DNA of 64,000 bases from Didemnitutus sp041906465 (GTDB lineage Bacteria > Verrucomicrobiota > Verrucomicrobiia > Opitutales > Opitutaceae), in NCBI GenBank assembly GCA_041906465.1, contig JAYRJE010000015.1, positions 1 through 64,000 of the forward strand, read 5' to 3'. The position numbers and the translations under genes were made by a program. How positions within the stretch are numbered: position 1 is the first letter of the stretch; the number at the start of each line of letters is the position of its first letter. Positions 39,573 through 48,511 of this stretch are shown here, piece by piece. Below the pieces are notes generated by a model. The model was given only the letters and a program-made list of their open reading frames with translations, did not search any database and was not told the DNA's origin.

Positions 39573-41856
39573 AATCGGGGCACAACTCTGGGCCTTGTTG
39601 CCGCTGATGGTGCTCGCGGCGTTGTGGCGCTGGCGCGCGCGGCACGCTTCGGGACTCGAGGCACTCGTGGAGTCGGCGGTGTGTTTTGCGGCGCTGGTGT
39701 GGGCGGGCGCGAATGCGTTGAGCGCGCTCGACGCGTTTCGTCCCGGCGTGTTGCGCGGGGTTTGGCTCGGCGCGGGTGCGGTGGCGATCGTGGCGCTCTG
39801 GCTCATGCGGAGTGTGCGCCTTCGCTGGCCGCGTCCGGCCAACGCCGTGGAGTGGTCGCTGGCCGCCGCGGCGCTACCGTTGCTCGCGGTGACGTTGGCT
39901 CGGGCGGTGCTGGCACCGCCGAACACGGTCGACGTGCTCAATTATCATTTGCCGCGCCAGCTGCTCTGGCTGCAGCAGGGCAGCCTGGCGCCCTTCGCGA
40001 CGTTGAACGACCGGCAGAACATGATGCCGCCGCTTGCGGAGGTGATCGGCGCGCAATTTCTCGCTCTCACGGGCGACGATCGCTGGGCGAATCTGCCGCA
40101 ATGGGCGGCCTATGTCGGGCTCGCGGTGGCGCTGATGGTGCTCGTGCGGCGACTTGGCGGCACGCGCGGCGCGGCGGGCGTGAGCGCGTTGCTCGGCCTG
40201 CTGTTGCCGATGGCCTATCACGAGGCGAGCAACGCGAAGAACGATCTGCTGTCGGCCGTCTGGATCGTGGTCGGCGCGACGGAGCTGGCGCGGTGGCGCG
40301 GACCGGACTTCGTTGCGACGCGCTGGACCGCGGTGCGTCTCGCGCTGCCCTTCACGCTCGCGTGGCTGACGAAGAGCACGGCGATGCTGTTCGTGCCGCC
40401 GCTGCTCGTCGCCGGACTGTGGCCGTGGGTGCGGCGAACGCACGTCCGGGAGCAAGTGCGCGTGCTGGGGCCCGCCGCCTTGCTGGCGCTCCTGCTGCTC
40501 ACGCCATTTCACCTGCGCAATCTCGCGTGGTATGGCACGCCGCTGGGGCGGCACCGGGCGGAAGACGGCGGCGCGCTCATGGTCGAGGCGATGGGGCCGC
40601 GACTTTTCGCTTCCAACGTGCTCCGGCACACTTCGCAGCACCTGATGTCGCCGTGGCCCGGTTGGAACGCGGCTTGGTTGCGCGGGGTGGAGCGCGCGCA
40701 CGCTGCGCTGGGCGTCGACCTCGACGACCGGCGCACGACGCTGTGGATTCTCAATTTCGGTCCGACCTACGCGCCTGCGGATGAGACGCTCGCCGGCGCG
40801 CCGTTGCACCTCGTGTTCGGTCTGCCGTTGCTGCTCGCGCTCGCCGCGGGCTGGCGGGCGGGTGACGATGGGACGCGGGTGCGCTGGCTCGCGCTCGCGG
40901 TGCTGGGCGGTGCGGTGCTGTTTTGTGCGGCGCTGAAATGGCAGCCGTGGGCGCCGCGGCTGCAGCTGCCGCTGTTCGCGCTGGGCATCCCCGCGTGCGT
41001 GCTCGCGGTGGCCGCCCGTTGGCCGGCTCGCGCAGCGGGTTTCGCCGCGGCTGCCTTGGGCGGCGCCGTGGCCGTGTGGGGACCCGGGGCGGACACGCAG
41101 GGGCGCACCTTGTGGCAGCATCCGCGTCTCGACGAGTTGCCGCGCGAACTGAATTACTATCGCACGCTCACGCATCTCGCCGGCCGCGATGTCGGACTCG
41201 CCGAGCTGGTCGCGCGGAGCGGTGCGCGTGCGGTGGATCTGCAAAGTGTGCATGACATCGCCTATCCGTTGATGCGCCGACTGCAGCGCACGGTGCCGGA
41301 TATTCATTTTGCCGGCGCACCGGCGCAGCGTGGTCCGGTTGACGGCATCCTCGTGCTGTCTCTCGGTGCGCCGCTCGCGCTCTATGGCGAATACGGCGGG
41401 CGCAGCGACTGGCGGTTGGTCGGGGCCGGGACCGGCGACGGGCTTTATCTGCCGGACGCGCGGGTTCGGGAGCTGGGTTGGGCGGATCGACTGCCGCAAT
41501 TCGCCGGTTGGACGCAGCAATCCGGTCTGCCGCTCGCGGAGCGGATCTGGCCGGATGCGGGGCGCTGGCTGGTGCGCGAAATTCCGTCCGGACGCGGCGA
41601 ACTCGTTTACGCGGCCGTGGGTCGTCCGACGCGATTGCGCGGCGTGGTGCGGCGAGACGGAATCGCGGCGGACGATTTCCAGATCACCGTGACGGTCGCA
41701 GGGCAGCCGGTGGGCGTCGTGGAGGTGGGAAGCGGCGCGGCGCACGAGTTCGAAGTGCGGATCGACGGCACGCCCGGGGCGCACGTGGTGGGATTGCAGG
41801 TGCCGGTCAGCGTGGCGCGCGACATCGTCTTCACCCGCTTGCAGGTCACGGATTAG
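39565..41856 (+). CDS. GT-C-like membrane protein with C-terminal beta domain
   Basis: A 763-residue protein with about 11-12 membrane segments (residues 5-500) and a soluble C-terminal region of about 260 residues ending in a beta-rich part (DDFQITVTVAGQPVGVVEVG). Markers are NTVDVLNYHLPRQLLWLQQG, with Asp in the first outer loop, AYHEASNAKNDLLSAVW and FHLRNLAWYGTPLG. The start is TTG at 39565 with an 8-bp overlap, or ATG at 39607. It ends the rightward operon, overlapping the leftward one by 11 bp. Likely a glycosyltransferase or oligosaccharide-processing protein. Confidence 0.65.
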   Translation: MAEIGAQLWALLPLMVLAALWRWRARHASGLEALVESAVCFAALVWAGANALSALDAFRPGVLRGVWLGAGAVAIVALWLMRSVRLRWPRPANAVEWSLAAAALPLLAVTLARAVLAPPNTVDVLNYHLPRQLLWLQQGSLAPFATLNDRQNMMPPLAEVIGAQFLALTGDDRWANLPQWAAYVGLAVALMVLVRRLGGTRGAAGVSALLGLLLPMAYHEASNAKNDLLSAVWIVVGATELARWRGPDFVATRWTAVRLALPFTLAWLTKSTAMLFVPPLLVAGLWPWVRRTHVREQVRVLGPAALLALLLLTPFHLRNLAWYGTPLGRHRAEDGGALMVEAMGPRLFASNVLRHTSQHLMSPWPGWNAAWLRGVERAHAALGVDLDDRRTTLWILNFGPTYAPADETLAGAPLHLVFGLPLLLALAAGWRAGDDGTRVRWLALAVLGGAVLFCAALKWQPWAPRLQLPLFALGIPACVLAVAARWPARAAGFAAAALGGAVAVWGPGADTQGRTLWQHPRLDELPRELNYYRTLTHLAGRDVGLAELVARSGARAVDLQSVHDIAYPLMRRLQRTVPDIHFAGAPAQRGPVDGILVLSLGAPLALYGEYGGRSDWRLVGAGTGDGLYLPDARVRELGWADRLPQFAGWTQQSGLPLAERIWPDAGRWLVREIPSGRGELVYAAVGRPTRLRGVVRRDGIAADDFQITVTVAGQPVGVVEVGSGAAHEFEVRIDGTPGAHVVGLQVPVSVARDIVFTRLQVTD

Positions 41857-43783
41857 GGGCGGGTGATTCGAACCAGGGGATTTCCAACGCTTGCGTCAGC
41901 GCGGCGTGGTCGAGCCGGTAGATCAGAATCGAGTGACCGACCGCGGCCTCGGGTTCGCGCTGCCGCAAAAAACGGCAGAGTCGGGCAAACCGGATTTGGT
42001 CGAAGAAGCGCAGCCGCTCATCGCACTCGGCCGTGCTCACGCGTGGGGCGTCGCCGGCGAACTCCCGGCGCAGCGCCCAATAGAGCTGCTCTCGGTCGCT
42101 CGTCCACGGCCCGCTGAACGGAGTATAGACCTGCTGCAGGAGCGTGGCGCTGATGCAATACCAGCCGGGCTGGAGCTGGCGTGGCGGCAGCGGACGATCG
42201 GACGCGGCGTCGAATCCGGCATCGGCCAAACGCGTCGCGACGATGCCGTGGCGGGTGAGACGATCGTTGCCAAAGTAGGAGAGATAGATGCGCTCGGGTG
42301 TCGGAGCGTGCTCCGCCAGCCACGGTCCCAAGTCGGCGAGGCTTTGCCCCCAGTCCAGCGAGCTGTCGACGAGGTAACGATAACCGCGCGTCGAGCCGCC
42401 GATGCTCTCGTTGAAATAGGCGAGGTAGTGCGGTCGCGCGAGAGTCGCTGCCGCCACATGCCAGCCCAGCAGGCTGGCGATCACGACGGCCAGCCAGCGC
42501 CGCGGCCGCGCCCGCCATGCGGCCGCCACGCCGCCGGCGAGGACGTAGAGCGCCGGGTAGAGCGGCAGGATGTGGCGATGCCCGATGTTGAGCCGGCTGC
42601 TGACGGCGACCGCCGCATAGAGTCCGACAAACAGCAGCAACGGCGCGAGGCGATAGAGCCAGCGGGGCGTCCGCCGGCGCGGCGCGCCCCACGGCAGCAA
42701 CAGGCCGAGCAGCAACAAGGCCTGCGCGCCGAGCGTCGTCTTCACGAGAAAGGCGAGCGGGAAGAATTCGCGCCATCCCACCGGCGAATAATACCCGGCC
42801 AGAAACGCGGGCCGCGCCTGGTTCGCGCGATGGACGTAGCCCAAGCCGTAGTTCCAGCCGTCGGGCAGCCAGCGATGCTCGTGTGCGGCGCGCACGAATT
42901 GCCCGACGCCGCCGAAGCGCGCCTGCGTGTGCCGCGCCCAATCCCAGCCGGACGGATCGGTGCCGTCCGGAGTGGCCGCAAAGCGAAAGCCATAGGCGGC
43001 CCAGATGACCGCCAACGCGAACAGCCCGGCCGCAACTTGCGCGCTCAGCAGCGCCCCCGCTTTGGCGCCGAAGCCATTCAGCCGCCGCGAAAATCCGACC
43101 AGGCGCAGCGGCGCGGGATGGGCCAGGCGCAGAGCGGCGAGCGCAATCGCGATGGGCACGAAAAGCACCGCCGAGAACTTGGCCAACGCCAGAGCGCCCG
43201 CGCTCACGCCGGCCACGGCCACCCGGCCCAGCGACGGGCGGTGCAGCAGGCGCCACCACGCCAACAGCGCGACGAGAAAGGCGAGCGAAGCGGTGATGTC
43301 GGAGTTCGCGAGACCGGCGTGCGCGAGCAGATGGGGGCAGAAGGCCGCGAGGACCGCCGAAAGCAGTCCGCCCGTCGCGCCGAAGAGGGATCGCGACCAG
43401 GCGAAGACGACGATCACCAGCGCGCCGCCGAGCAGGGCATTCATGAAGCGCGCCGCGCGCAGCATTCGCGGCAGGTCGTTGCCGAGTTCATAGAGGAACT
43501 GTTCGCCCACCGGCACGTAGGCTCCCTCGCGCCAGGCGGCTGTGTCGCGCCACGGGAAGCGCAGATCCTGAGCGAGCAGCGGGAGTGCGACCCAGCGTTG
43601 GGCCAGATTGCCGTTCTCCGGATGCAGGCGGTAATCGTTGAACTTCCAATACGAGTAACCGCCCGTGAGGTGCGCGTTCTCGTCGCCGGTCGGTCCGAAG
43701 CGCGCGGAAGCGCTCCACGCGAGCCACACGTGCCCCGTCGCGAGCAGCAGGACGACGCCGATCGTGGCGAGGCGGGACGTCAT
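41846..43783 (-). CDS. ArnT/PMT-type GT-C glycosyltransferase, paralogue A
   Basis: A 645-residue membrane protein starting at the ATG at 43783, which overlaps the upstream stop as ATGA. It shares with two other genes here the acidic first loop (FGPTGDENAHLTGGYSYW), NDYRLHPENGNLAQRWVALP, SRLNIGHRHILPLYPALYV, GYRYLVDSSLDWGQSLADL and a C-terminal ISATLLQQVYTPFSGPWT segment. These match phospholipid-carrier-dependent glycosyltransferases of the ArnT/GT39/GT83 type. Its 3' end overlaps the opposing operon by 11 bp. Confidence 0.78.
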   Translation of the reverse strand: MTSRLATIGVVLLLATGHVWLAWSASARFGPTGDENAHLTGGYSYWKFNDYRLHPENGNLAQRWVALPLLAQDLRFPWRDTAAWREGAYVPVGEQFLYELGNDLPRMLRAARFMNALLGGALVIVVFAWSRSLFGATGGLLSAVLAAFCPHLLAHAGLANSDITASLAFLVALLAWWRLLHRPSLGRVAVAGVSAGALALAKFSAVLFVPIAIALAALRLAHPAPLRLVGFSRRLNGFGAKAGALLSAQVAAGLFALAVIWAAYGFRFAATPDGTDPSGWDWARHTQARFGGVGQFVRAAHEHRWLPDGWNYGLGYVHRANQARPAFLAGYYSPVGWREFFPLAFLVKTTLGAQALLLLGLLLPWGAPRRRTPRWLYRLAPLLLFVGLYAAVAVSSRLNIGHRHILPLYPALYVLAGGVAAAWRARPRRWLAVVIASLLGWHVAAATLARPHYLAYFNESIGGSTRGYRYLVDSSLDWGQSLADLGPWLAEHAPTPERIYLSYFGNDRLTRHGIVATRLADAGFDAASDRPLPPRQLQPGWYCISATLLQQVYTPFSGPWTSDREQLYWALRREFAGDAPRVSTAECDERLRFFDQIRFARLCRFLRQREPEAAVGHSILIYRLDHAALTQALEIPWFESPAPNP

Positions 43784-45819
43784 GGCAGTTGCGTGTCCGG
43801 CGGCAGCGGGCCGAGCGCGGCGAGCAGTTCCGCATCGGCGAGGTGAAAGGCGAAGAACGTGGCGCCGATGCGCGCGTCGGGTTCGCGTCCGCGCAGCACG
43901 TAGCACAACCGGCCGAAACGCAGGTGATCGAAATCGACGAGGAGTTCGGACAACGCGCCGGCGTTGATCGGGCGGCCTTCGGGGTCGTGCGGCGGCGCGC
44001 CGGTGGCGTTGAGCTGGCGGAGCCACGGGCGGAGTTGCTGGTAACGCGCCTCGTAGCTGGCGGTCCACGGGCCGCGCACGTGCGTGTAGACGCGCTGCCA
44101 CATCGTGGCGCTGATGATGAACCAGCCGCCGCGCAGTTGCGGGACGATCGGACGATCGCGACCGCTGAAGTCGAAATACGTGTCGCCCAGCCGCGTCGCC
44201 TCGATGCCGTAGTAGCGCGGCGAGCCGGAACCGAAATACGACAGGAACACCGGTTCGCGATCGTCGCGGGCATCGAGCCAGCGCTTGAGGCGCGGGAGGT
44301 CCTGGCCCCAATCGAGCGAGCTATCGACGAAGAACCGGTAACCGCCCGCGTTACCGCCGGCGAGCTCGTTGAAATACGCGAGATAATCGGGCCGGGTTCC
44401 CACGCTCGCCGCGGCGTGCGCCGTAAGCAGCACGGTCAGCGCGAGCGGGACCACGCGCGAGCGCCCGCGCGCGCCGACCATTACGCCGCCGGCGAGCACG
44501 GCGGCGCACGCATACATCGGCAGGATGTGCCGATGTCCGATATTCAACGTGCTGTGCACCGAAAACGCGCCGTAGACGAGCAGCACGACCAGCAGTGGTG
44601 TGGCCTTGTAGAGCAGCGTGCGCCCACGAAGGGAACGCCGCGCCACCGCAAGCAGACACGCGAGGCCGGCGAGATGGAGCACGATTTCCGGCAGGGTGGT
44701 TTTCAGCAGATAGGAGACGGGAAAAAACGCCGCCCATCCGGTCGCCCGCCAATCGCCGGCGAAGAACGCCGGCCGGTAGCGGCTGCTGCGATCGACGAAC
44801 GCGAAGCCGTAAAGCCACGCCTCCGGCAACACACGGTGCGCCGTGCCCCAGCGCACGAATGCTTGCACGGGTCCCGGCGCGATCGCGACCGGTTCGCCCT
44901 GCGGTTTCCCGTCTGCCATCAGAAACGCCGTCGTGGTCGGTTGCGCGATGAGCACATGGTCCCACGGCAACGCGAAGCGGGCGCCGGCGGGGGCGCCCGG
45001 TCCGGTGGCCTCGTAGCGAAAGCCATAGCCGGCCCACACGCCCACCCACGCGATCGCGACGACGCTTATGCCCGCGAGCGCGAGGGGGGCCAGGCGCGCG
45101 GCGCCGCGCCGCCGGTTGAGCGGGGCGCGTCGGGCGAGCCGCGCGGCGAGCATGAGCACCGCCATCGGCGCGAAGAGCACGGCGGAAAATTTCGCGAGCA
45201 ACAGATAACCCAGCGCCACGCCAGCAACGAGCACGCGCGCAATTGTCACCCGGTGCAGCATGCGCCACCACGCTGCGCTGGCGAGGAGGAAGCCGAGCGC
45301 GGCCGCCGTGTCCGACGTCGCGAGTCCCGCGTGCGCGAGCAGCGTGGGGCTGAACGCCGCGAGCGTGCTCGTGACGAACGCGCCGCCGGCGCCGAACAGC
45401 TGCCACGCCCAGAGGCCGGCGCCGAACACCAGCGCGCCGCCGAGGAGCGCGATCATGGTGCGACCTGAGCGGAGCATCGCCGCGAGATCGTTGCCGCTTT
45501 GATGGAAGAAGCGGTCGCCCACCGTCCACACGTCCGCGTCGCGCCACGCCGGGTGCGAGCGGTCGAGCTGTTTCAGGTCACGACCGAGCAACGGCAGCGC
45601 GGCCCAGCGCTGCGGGAGCAGGCCGTTTTCCGGTTGGAGGCGATAGTCGCGGTCCTGCCAGTAACTGTAGCCGGCGGTGAGGTGAGCGATCTCGTCGGCC
45701 GTGGTGGAAAACTCGTCCGACACGCTCGCGGCCTGCCACGCATGGACGACGGCCATCGCCGCGAGCCAGGCCCAGACGAGCCAGCGAGGCGGGCGCAGGC
45801 GGGACGGGCGCGCAGACAT
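43780..45819 (-). CDS. ArnT/PMT-type GT-C glycosyltransferase, paralogue B
   Basis: A 679-residue paralogue of the preceding and of the 48512 gene: STTADEIAHLTAGYSYWQDR, YRLQPENGLLPQRWAALPLL, HSTLNIGHRHILPMYACAAV, GYRFFVDSSLDWGQDLPRLK and ISATMWQRVYTHVRGPWTAS. About 12 membrane segments with a periplasmic C-terminal region. It is 3 nt from the GT2 gene upstream and coupled to paralogue A downstream, so sugar loading and transfer are produced together. Confidence 0.78.
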   Translation of the reverse strand: MSARPSRLRPPRWLVWAWLAAMAVVHAWQAASVSDEFSTTADEIAHLTAGYSYWQDRDYRLQPENGLLPQRWAALPLLGRDLKQLDRSHPAWRDADVWTVGDRFFHQSGNDLAAMLRSGRTMIALLGGALVFGAGLWAWQLFGAGGAFVTSTLAAFSPTLLAHAGLATSDTAAALGFLLASAAWWRMLHRVTIARVLVAGVALGYLLLAKFSAVLFAPMAVLMLAARLARRAPLNRRRGAARLAPLALAGISVVAIAWVGVWAGYGFRYEATGPGAPAGARFALPWDHVLIAQPTTTAFLMADGKPQGEPVAIAPGPVQAFVRWGTAHRVLPEAWLYGFAFVDRSSRYRPAFFAGDWRATGWAAFFPVSYLLKTTLPEIVLHLAGLACLLAVARRSLRGRTLLYKATPLLVVLLVYGAFSVHSTLNIGHRHILPMYACAAVLAGGVMVGARGRSRVVPLALTVLLTAHAAASVGTRPDYLAYFNELAGGNAGGYRFFVDSSLDWGQDLPRLKRWLDARDDREPVFLSYFGSGSPRYYGIEATRLGDTYFDFSGRDRPIVPQLRGGWFIISATMWQRVYTHVRGPWTASYEARYQQLRPWLRQLNATGAPPHDPEGRPINAGALSELLVDFDHLRFGRLCYVLRGREPDARIGATFFAFHLADAELLAALGPLPPDTQLP

Positions 45820-45822
45820 CGC

Positions 45823-46755
45823 TCAGCGCGACGGCGGACGACGCACGAGGTAGAGCGGTCGCTGCTTCACCTCGTCGTAGACGCGGGCGAGGTATTCGCC
45901 GAGGACGCCGATGCCGACGAGTTGCACGCCGCCGAGAAAGAGCACGAGCGTGACGAGCGTCGTGAAGCCCGTCTGGGCCGATTCGATGCCGAGCACGCGT
46001 TTGATAACGAAGTAGAGGCCGAGCGCGAATCCGCAGCCGGCGGTCGCCAGGCCCATGTAAGTCAGCAGGCGCAGCGGCAGGTAGGAAAAGCTGAACACGC
46101 CATCGAACGCATAGCGCACGAGCCGGCGGAAGGTTTGTTGCGGCACGCCGGCCGCGCGCTCGTGGCGATCGTAGAACACTTCCGCGGTGCGAAAGCCGAC
46201 CCACGCGCGCAGCCCGGGGAAAAAGCGGTGGCGCTCCGGCAGCTGGTTGAGCGCGTCGACGGCGGCGCGGCTGAGCAGGCCGAACGTGCCGGAGTTCGGC
46301 TCGATGGGGAAATCGCTGATGCGATCGAAGAACGCGTGAAAGAGATTCATGCCGAGGCGGCGGAGGCCGCGCTCCTGTCGGCTGCGGCGCGTCGCGCGCA
46401 CGACGTCGGCGCCTTGTTGCCAAGCCTGCACCAGTTCGACGATCAGCTCGGGTGGATCTTGCAGGTCGGCATCCATCGTCACCAATGCCTCGCCCGGGGC
46501 GTGCGCCAGGCCGGCGGCGAGCGCGGCTTGGAAACCGAAATTGCGGGACAGCTCGAGCAACTCGAAACGCGGGTCGCGCGCCGCTTGCGCGCGGATGAGA
46601 TCGGCGGAGGCGTCGCGGCTGCCGTCGTTTACCAGCACGGCGTGCCACGCGACGGTGGGATTCGCATCGAAGAGTGCGCCCAAGCGCGCGAAGAGCGTCG
46701 GGAGCACCTTCTCCTCGTTGAAAACGGGCATCACGAGCGTGACGGCGGGAGGCAT
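45823..46755 (-). CDS. GtrB/ArnC-type polyprenyl-phosphate glycosyltransferase
   Basis: A 310-residue GT2 enzyme. AVTLVMPVFNEEKVLPTLFA opens the nucleotide-sugar fold, TMDADLQDPPELI is the DxD and acceptor region, and RRSRQERGLRRLGMNLFH and EPNSGTFGLLSRAAVDALN follow. Two hydrophobic segments near the C-terminus (LRLLTYMGLATAGCGFALGL, TLVTLVLFLGGVQLVGIGVL) are those of GtrB/DPM1-type proteins that make undecaprenyl-phosphate glucose or mannose. It is the probable donor source for the adjacent GT-C transferases. Confidence 0.87.
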   Translation of the reverse strand: MPPAVTLVMPVFNEEKVLPTLFARLGALFDANPTVAWHAVLVNDGSRDASADLIRAQAARDPRFELLELSRNFGFQAALAAGLAHAPGEALVTMDADLQDPPELIVELVQAWQQGADVVRATRRSRQERGLRRLGMNLFHAFFDRISDFPIEPNSGTFGLLSRAAVDALNQLPERHRFFPGLRAWVGFRTAEVFYDRHERAAGVPQQTFRRLVRYAFDGVFSFSYLPLRLLTYMGLATAGCGFALGLYFVIKRVLGIESAQTGFTTLVTLVLFLGGVQLVGIGVLGEYLARVYDEVKQRPLYLVRRPPSR

Positions 46756-46762
46756 GCGGGGA

Positions 46763-48457
46763 TTAAGGTGACGGCGGGCGCGCGGGGAAAGTCATTTCCC
46801 GCCGCCAGACGATGAAGCCCAACAGCGCCGCGCCGGCCAGCAATGCGCCGGCCCACAGTGGCGTGGACACGTCCGCGAGAAATGTGAGGTGGAGATTTAC
46901 CTTGTTTTCGAAACCGACGGCGGCGGCCTGCGTGTAGCTTTCCCAGATGTGCGCCGGCGGCGCGTCACGCAGCCAGCGGTCGAGCAAACCGGATTGCACG
47001 CCGAAGTGCAGCGCGATGCCGCAGGCGAGATCGAGGGCGAGCCCGGCGCCCCAGAGGCGGCGAGCCCAGGGAGGGAGCTGCGCTGCACGCGCGGCCATCC
47101 ACGCGAGCGCGAGCAGCACGAGCGGTTGCAGCGCGATGTGCGTCAGCCCCAGCGCGTCGGGTTGCGAATGCACGACCGTTCCGAGGACAACGACGGCGAC
47201 GCTGGCCACCCCGGCAAACCGCGCCGTGCGGCCCGGACGTTCGCGCCCCAGCAACGCCAGCAGCACCACGCCGCCGGTCGCGCCGAGTGCCCACCAGAGT
47301 TTCAGCTGATAGAGAATGAACCAGCCATCGCGCAACCGGCCGAGCGCGCTGGCTTGCGCCAGCAACGGATGGTCGAGCCCGACCGTCGAGACCGGCCAGA
47401 GGGTGTTAAACAGATTGCCGGCGGCACGCGCTCCGCGGGCGGCGAAATCGCCGCCTGGCGCAATGGCGACGGTCGTGTTGTCGGCGAAGGTCGAGCGCCA
47501 GCCGTAGTGCGCCGCGGCCCAGCCGATCCAGGTGAGCAGCAGCATGCCCGCGACCACGCTCGCGCGCGCGATCTCACGCCGCGCCCCGGCGTTGTTCCAG
47601 TCGCTCCGCCGCGCGACGAGCCACGCGGCGGCGAGCGCGATGATCCACGGTCCGGCCGAGTAGTGCGCGAGCATTCCACCCGCGAGGGCGAGGGCTGCGG
47701 CGAGGGAGCGGCCGCGAAGCCCGTCGGTGGCGGCGAGTTGGAGCCACGCGGCGAGCACAAAAAACGCGCACACGAGCTTCGTCCACGGAAAGGTGGCATT
47801 CTGCACGAACAGCGGGCTCGCCATCAGCACGCCGGTGAGGACGGGCAGCGCGCGCTGGTCGCCGCGCCAACGCTGCACCAGCGCCGCGAGCGGCAACACG
47901 GCGAGGCAAGACGCGAGCGTCATGAAAACCTGGTAATGGAAATACGCGCCGCCGCTGCCGCTCAGGAACGCCGCGGCCCAGAGATTCACGAGCGGCGGGC
48001 GGGCGGTGAGCGGGTAGATGTCGGCGAAGCGGAAACCCAGCGGCCAGCGCGCCAGAAAAAAATGCGCGCGATCGTAGTGTTCCCACCAGTCGACCTGCCA
48101 CGCCGCGCCGGAATACGTGACGACGAGCGCGTGCCAACCCAAACACCAGAGGGCAATCGTGGCGTAGGCGAGCAGCGGCCGCCGCCATTCCGAGTGCCAC
48201 ACTGCGCGTCGCCCACCGAGCAGCACACCGAGCGCGGGCGCAGCCCAGAACCAGCGCCAGTCGATGCCGCTGACGTAGACCGCGAACGCCGCGAGGTATC
48301 CGACCAGCAACGCGCCGCCGGCTGCGAGCGTCAGACGTTCAGCCGCCGGCCAGCGCCGCAGCAGCGGCAGCCAAGGCAGCGCGAGTCCTCCGACGGCGAA
48401 GAGAAACAGCGCGACATCGCGCAGCAGGACCCAGGCGACGAGCATGCGGTGAATCAA
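46763..48457 (-). CDS. GT-C-like polytopic membrane protein
   Basis: A 564-residue protein with about 12 hydrophobic segments and few long loops. The stretch WEHYDRAHFFLARWPLGFRF after the second or third helix has the acidic and aromatic residues of a GT-C first loop, and YPLTARPPLVNLWAAAFLSG follows. It has no soluble C-terminal domain. Family unclear; a glycosyltransferase role rests mostly on context, 7 nt upstream of the GT2 gene on the same strand. Confidence 0.55.
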   Translation of the reverse strand: MIHRMLVAWVLLRDVALFLFAVGGLALPWLPLLRRWPAAERLTLAAGGALLVGYLAAFAVYVSGIDWRWFWAAPALGVLLGGRRAVWHSEWRRPLLAYATIALWCLGWHALVVTYSGAAWQVDWWEHYDRAHFFLARWPLGFRFADIYPLTARPPLVNLWAAAFLSGSGGAYFHYQVFMTLASCLAVLPLAALVQRWRGDQRALPVLTGVLMASPLFVQNATFPWTKLVCAFFVLAAWLQLAATDGLRGRSLAAALALAGGMLAHYSAGPWIIALAAAWLVARRSDWNNAGARREIARASVVAGMLLLTWIGWAAAHYGWRSTFADNTTVAIAPGGDFAARGARAAGNLFNTLWPVSTVGLDHPLLAQASALGRLRDGWFILYQLKLWWALGATGGVVLLALLGRERPGRTARFAGVASVAVVVLGTVVHSQPDALGLTHIALQPLVLLALAWMAARAAQLPPWARRLWGAGLALDLACGIALHFGVQSGLLDRWLRDAPPAHIWESYTQAAAVGFENKVNLHLTFLADVSTPLWAGALLAGAALLGFIVWRREMTFPARPPSP

Positions 48458-48511
48458 GCGGACAGCGCGACGCGGGGAAAGCCGGATTTGTGAGCGCGGT
48501 TTCGCCGACGT

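Noticed and set aside
41891..45468. Long plus-strand open frames opposite the minus-strand glycosyltransferases
   Set aside because: The minus-strand genes have conserved motifs and membrane segments. The plus-strand products are Arg/Glu/Ala-rich shadows.
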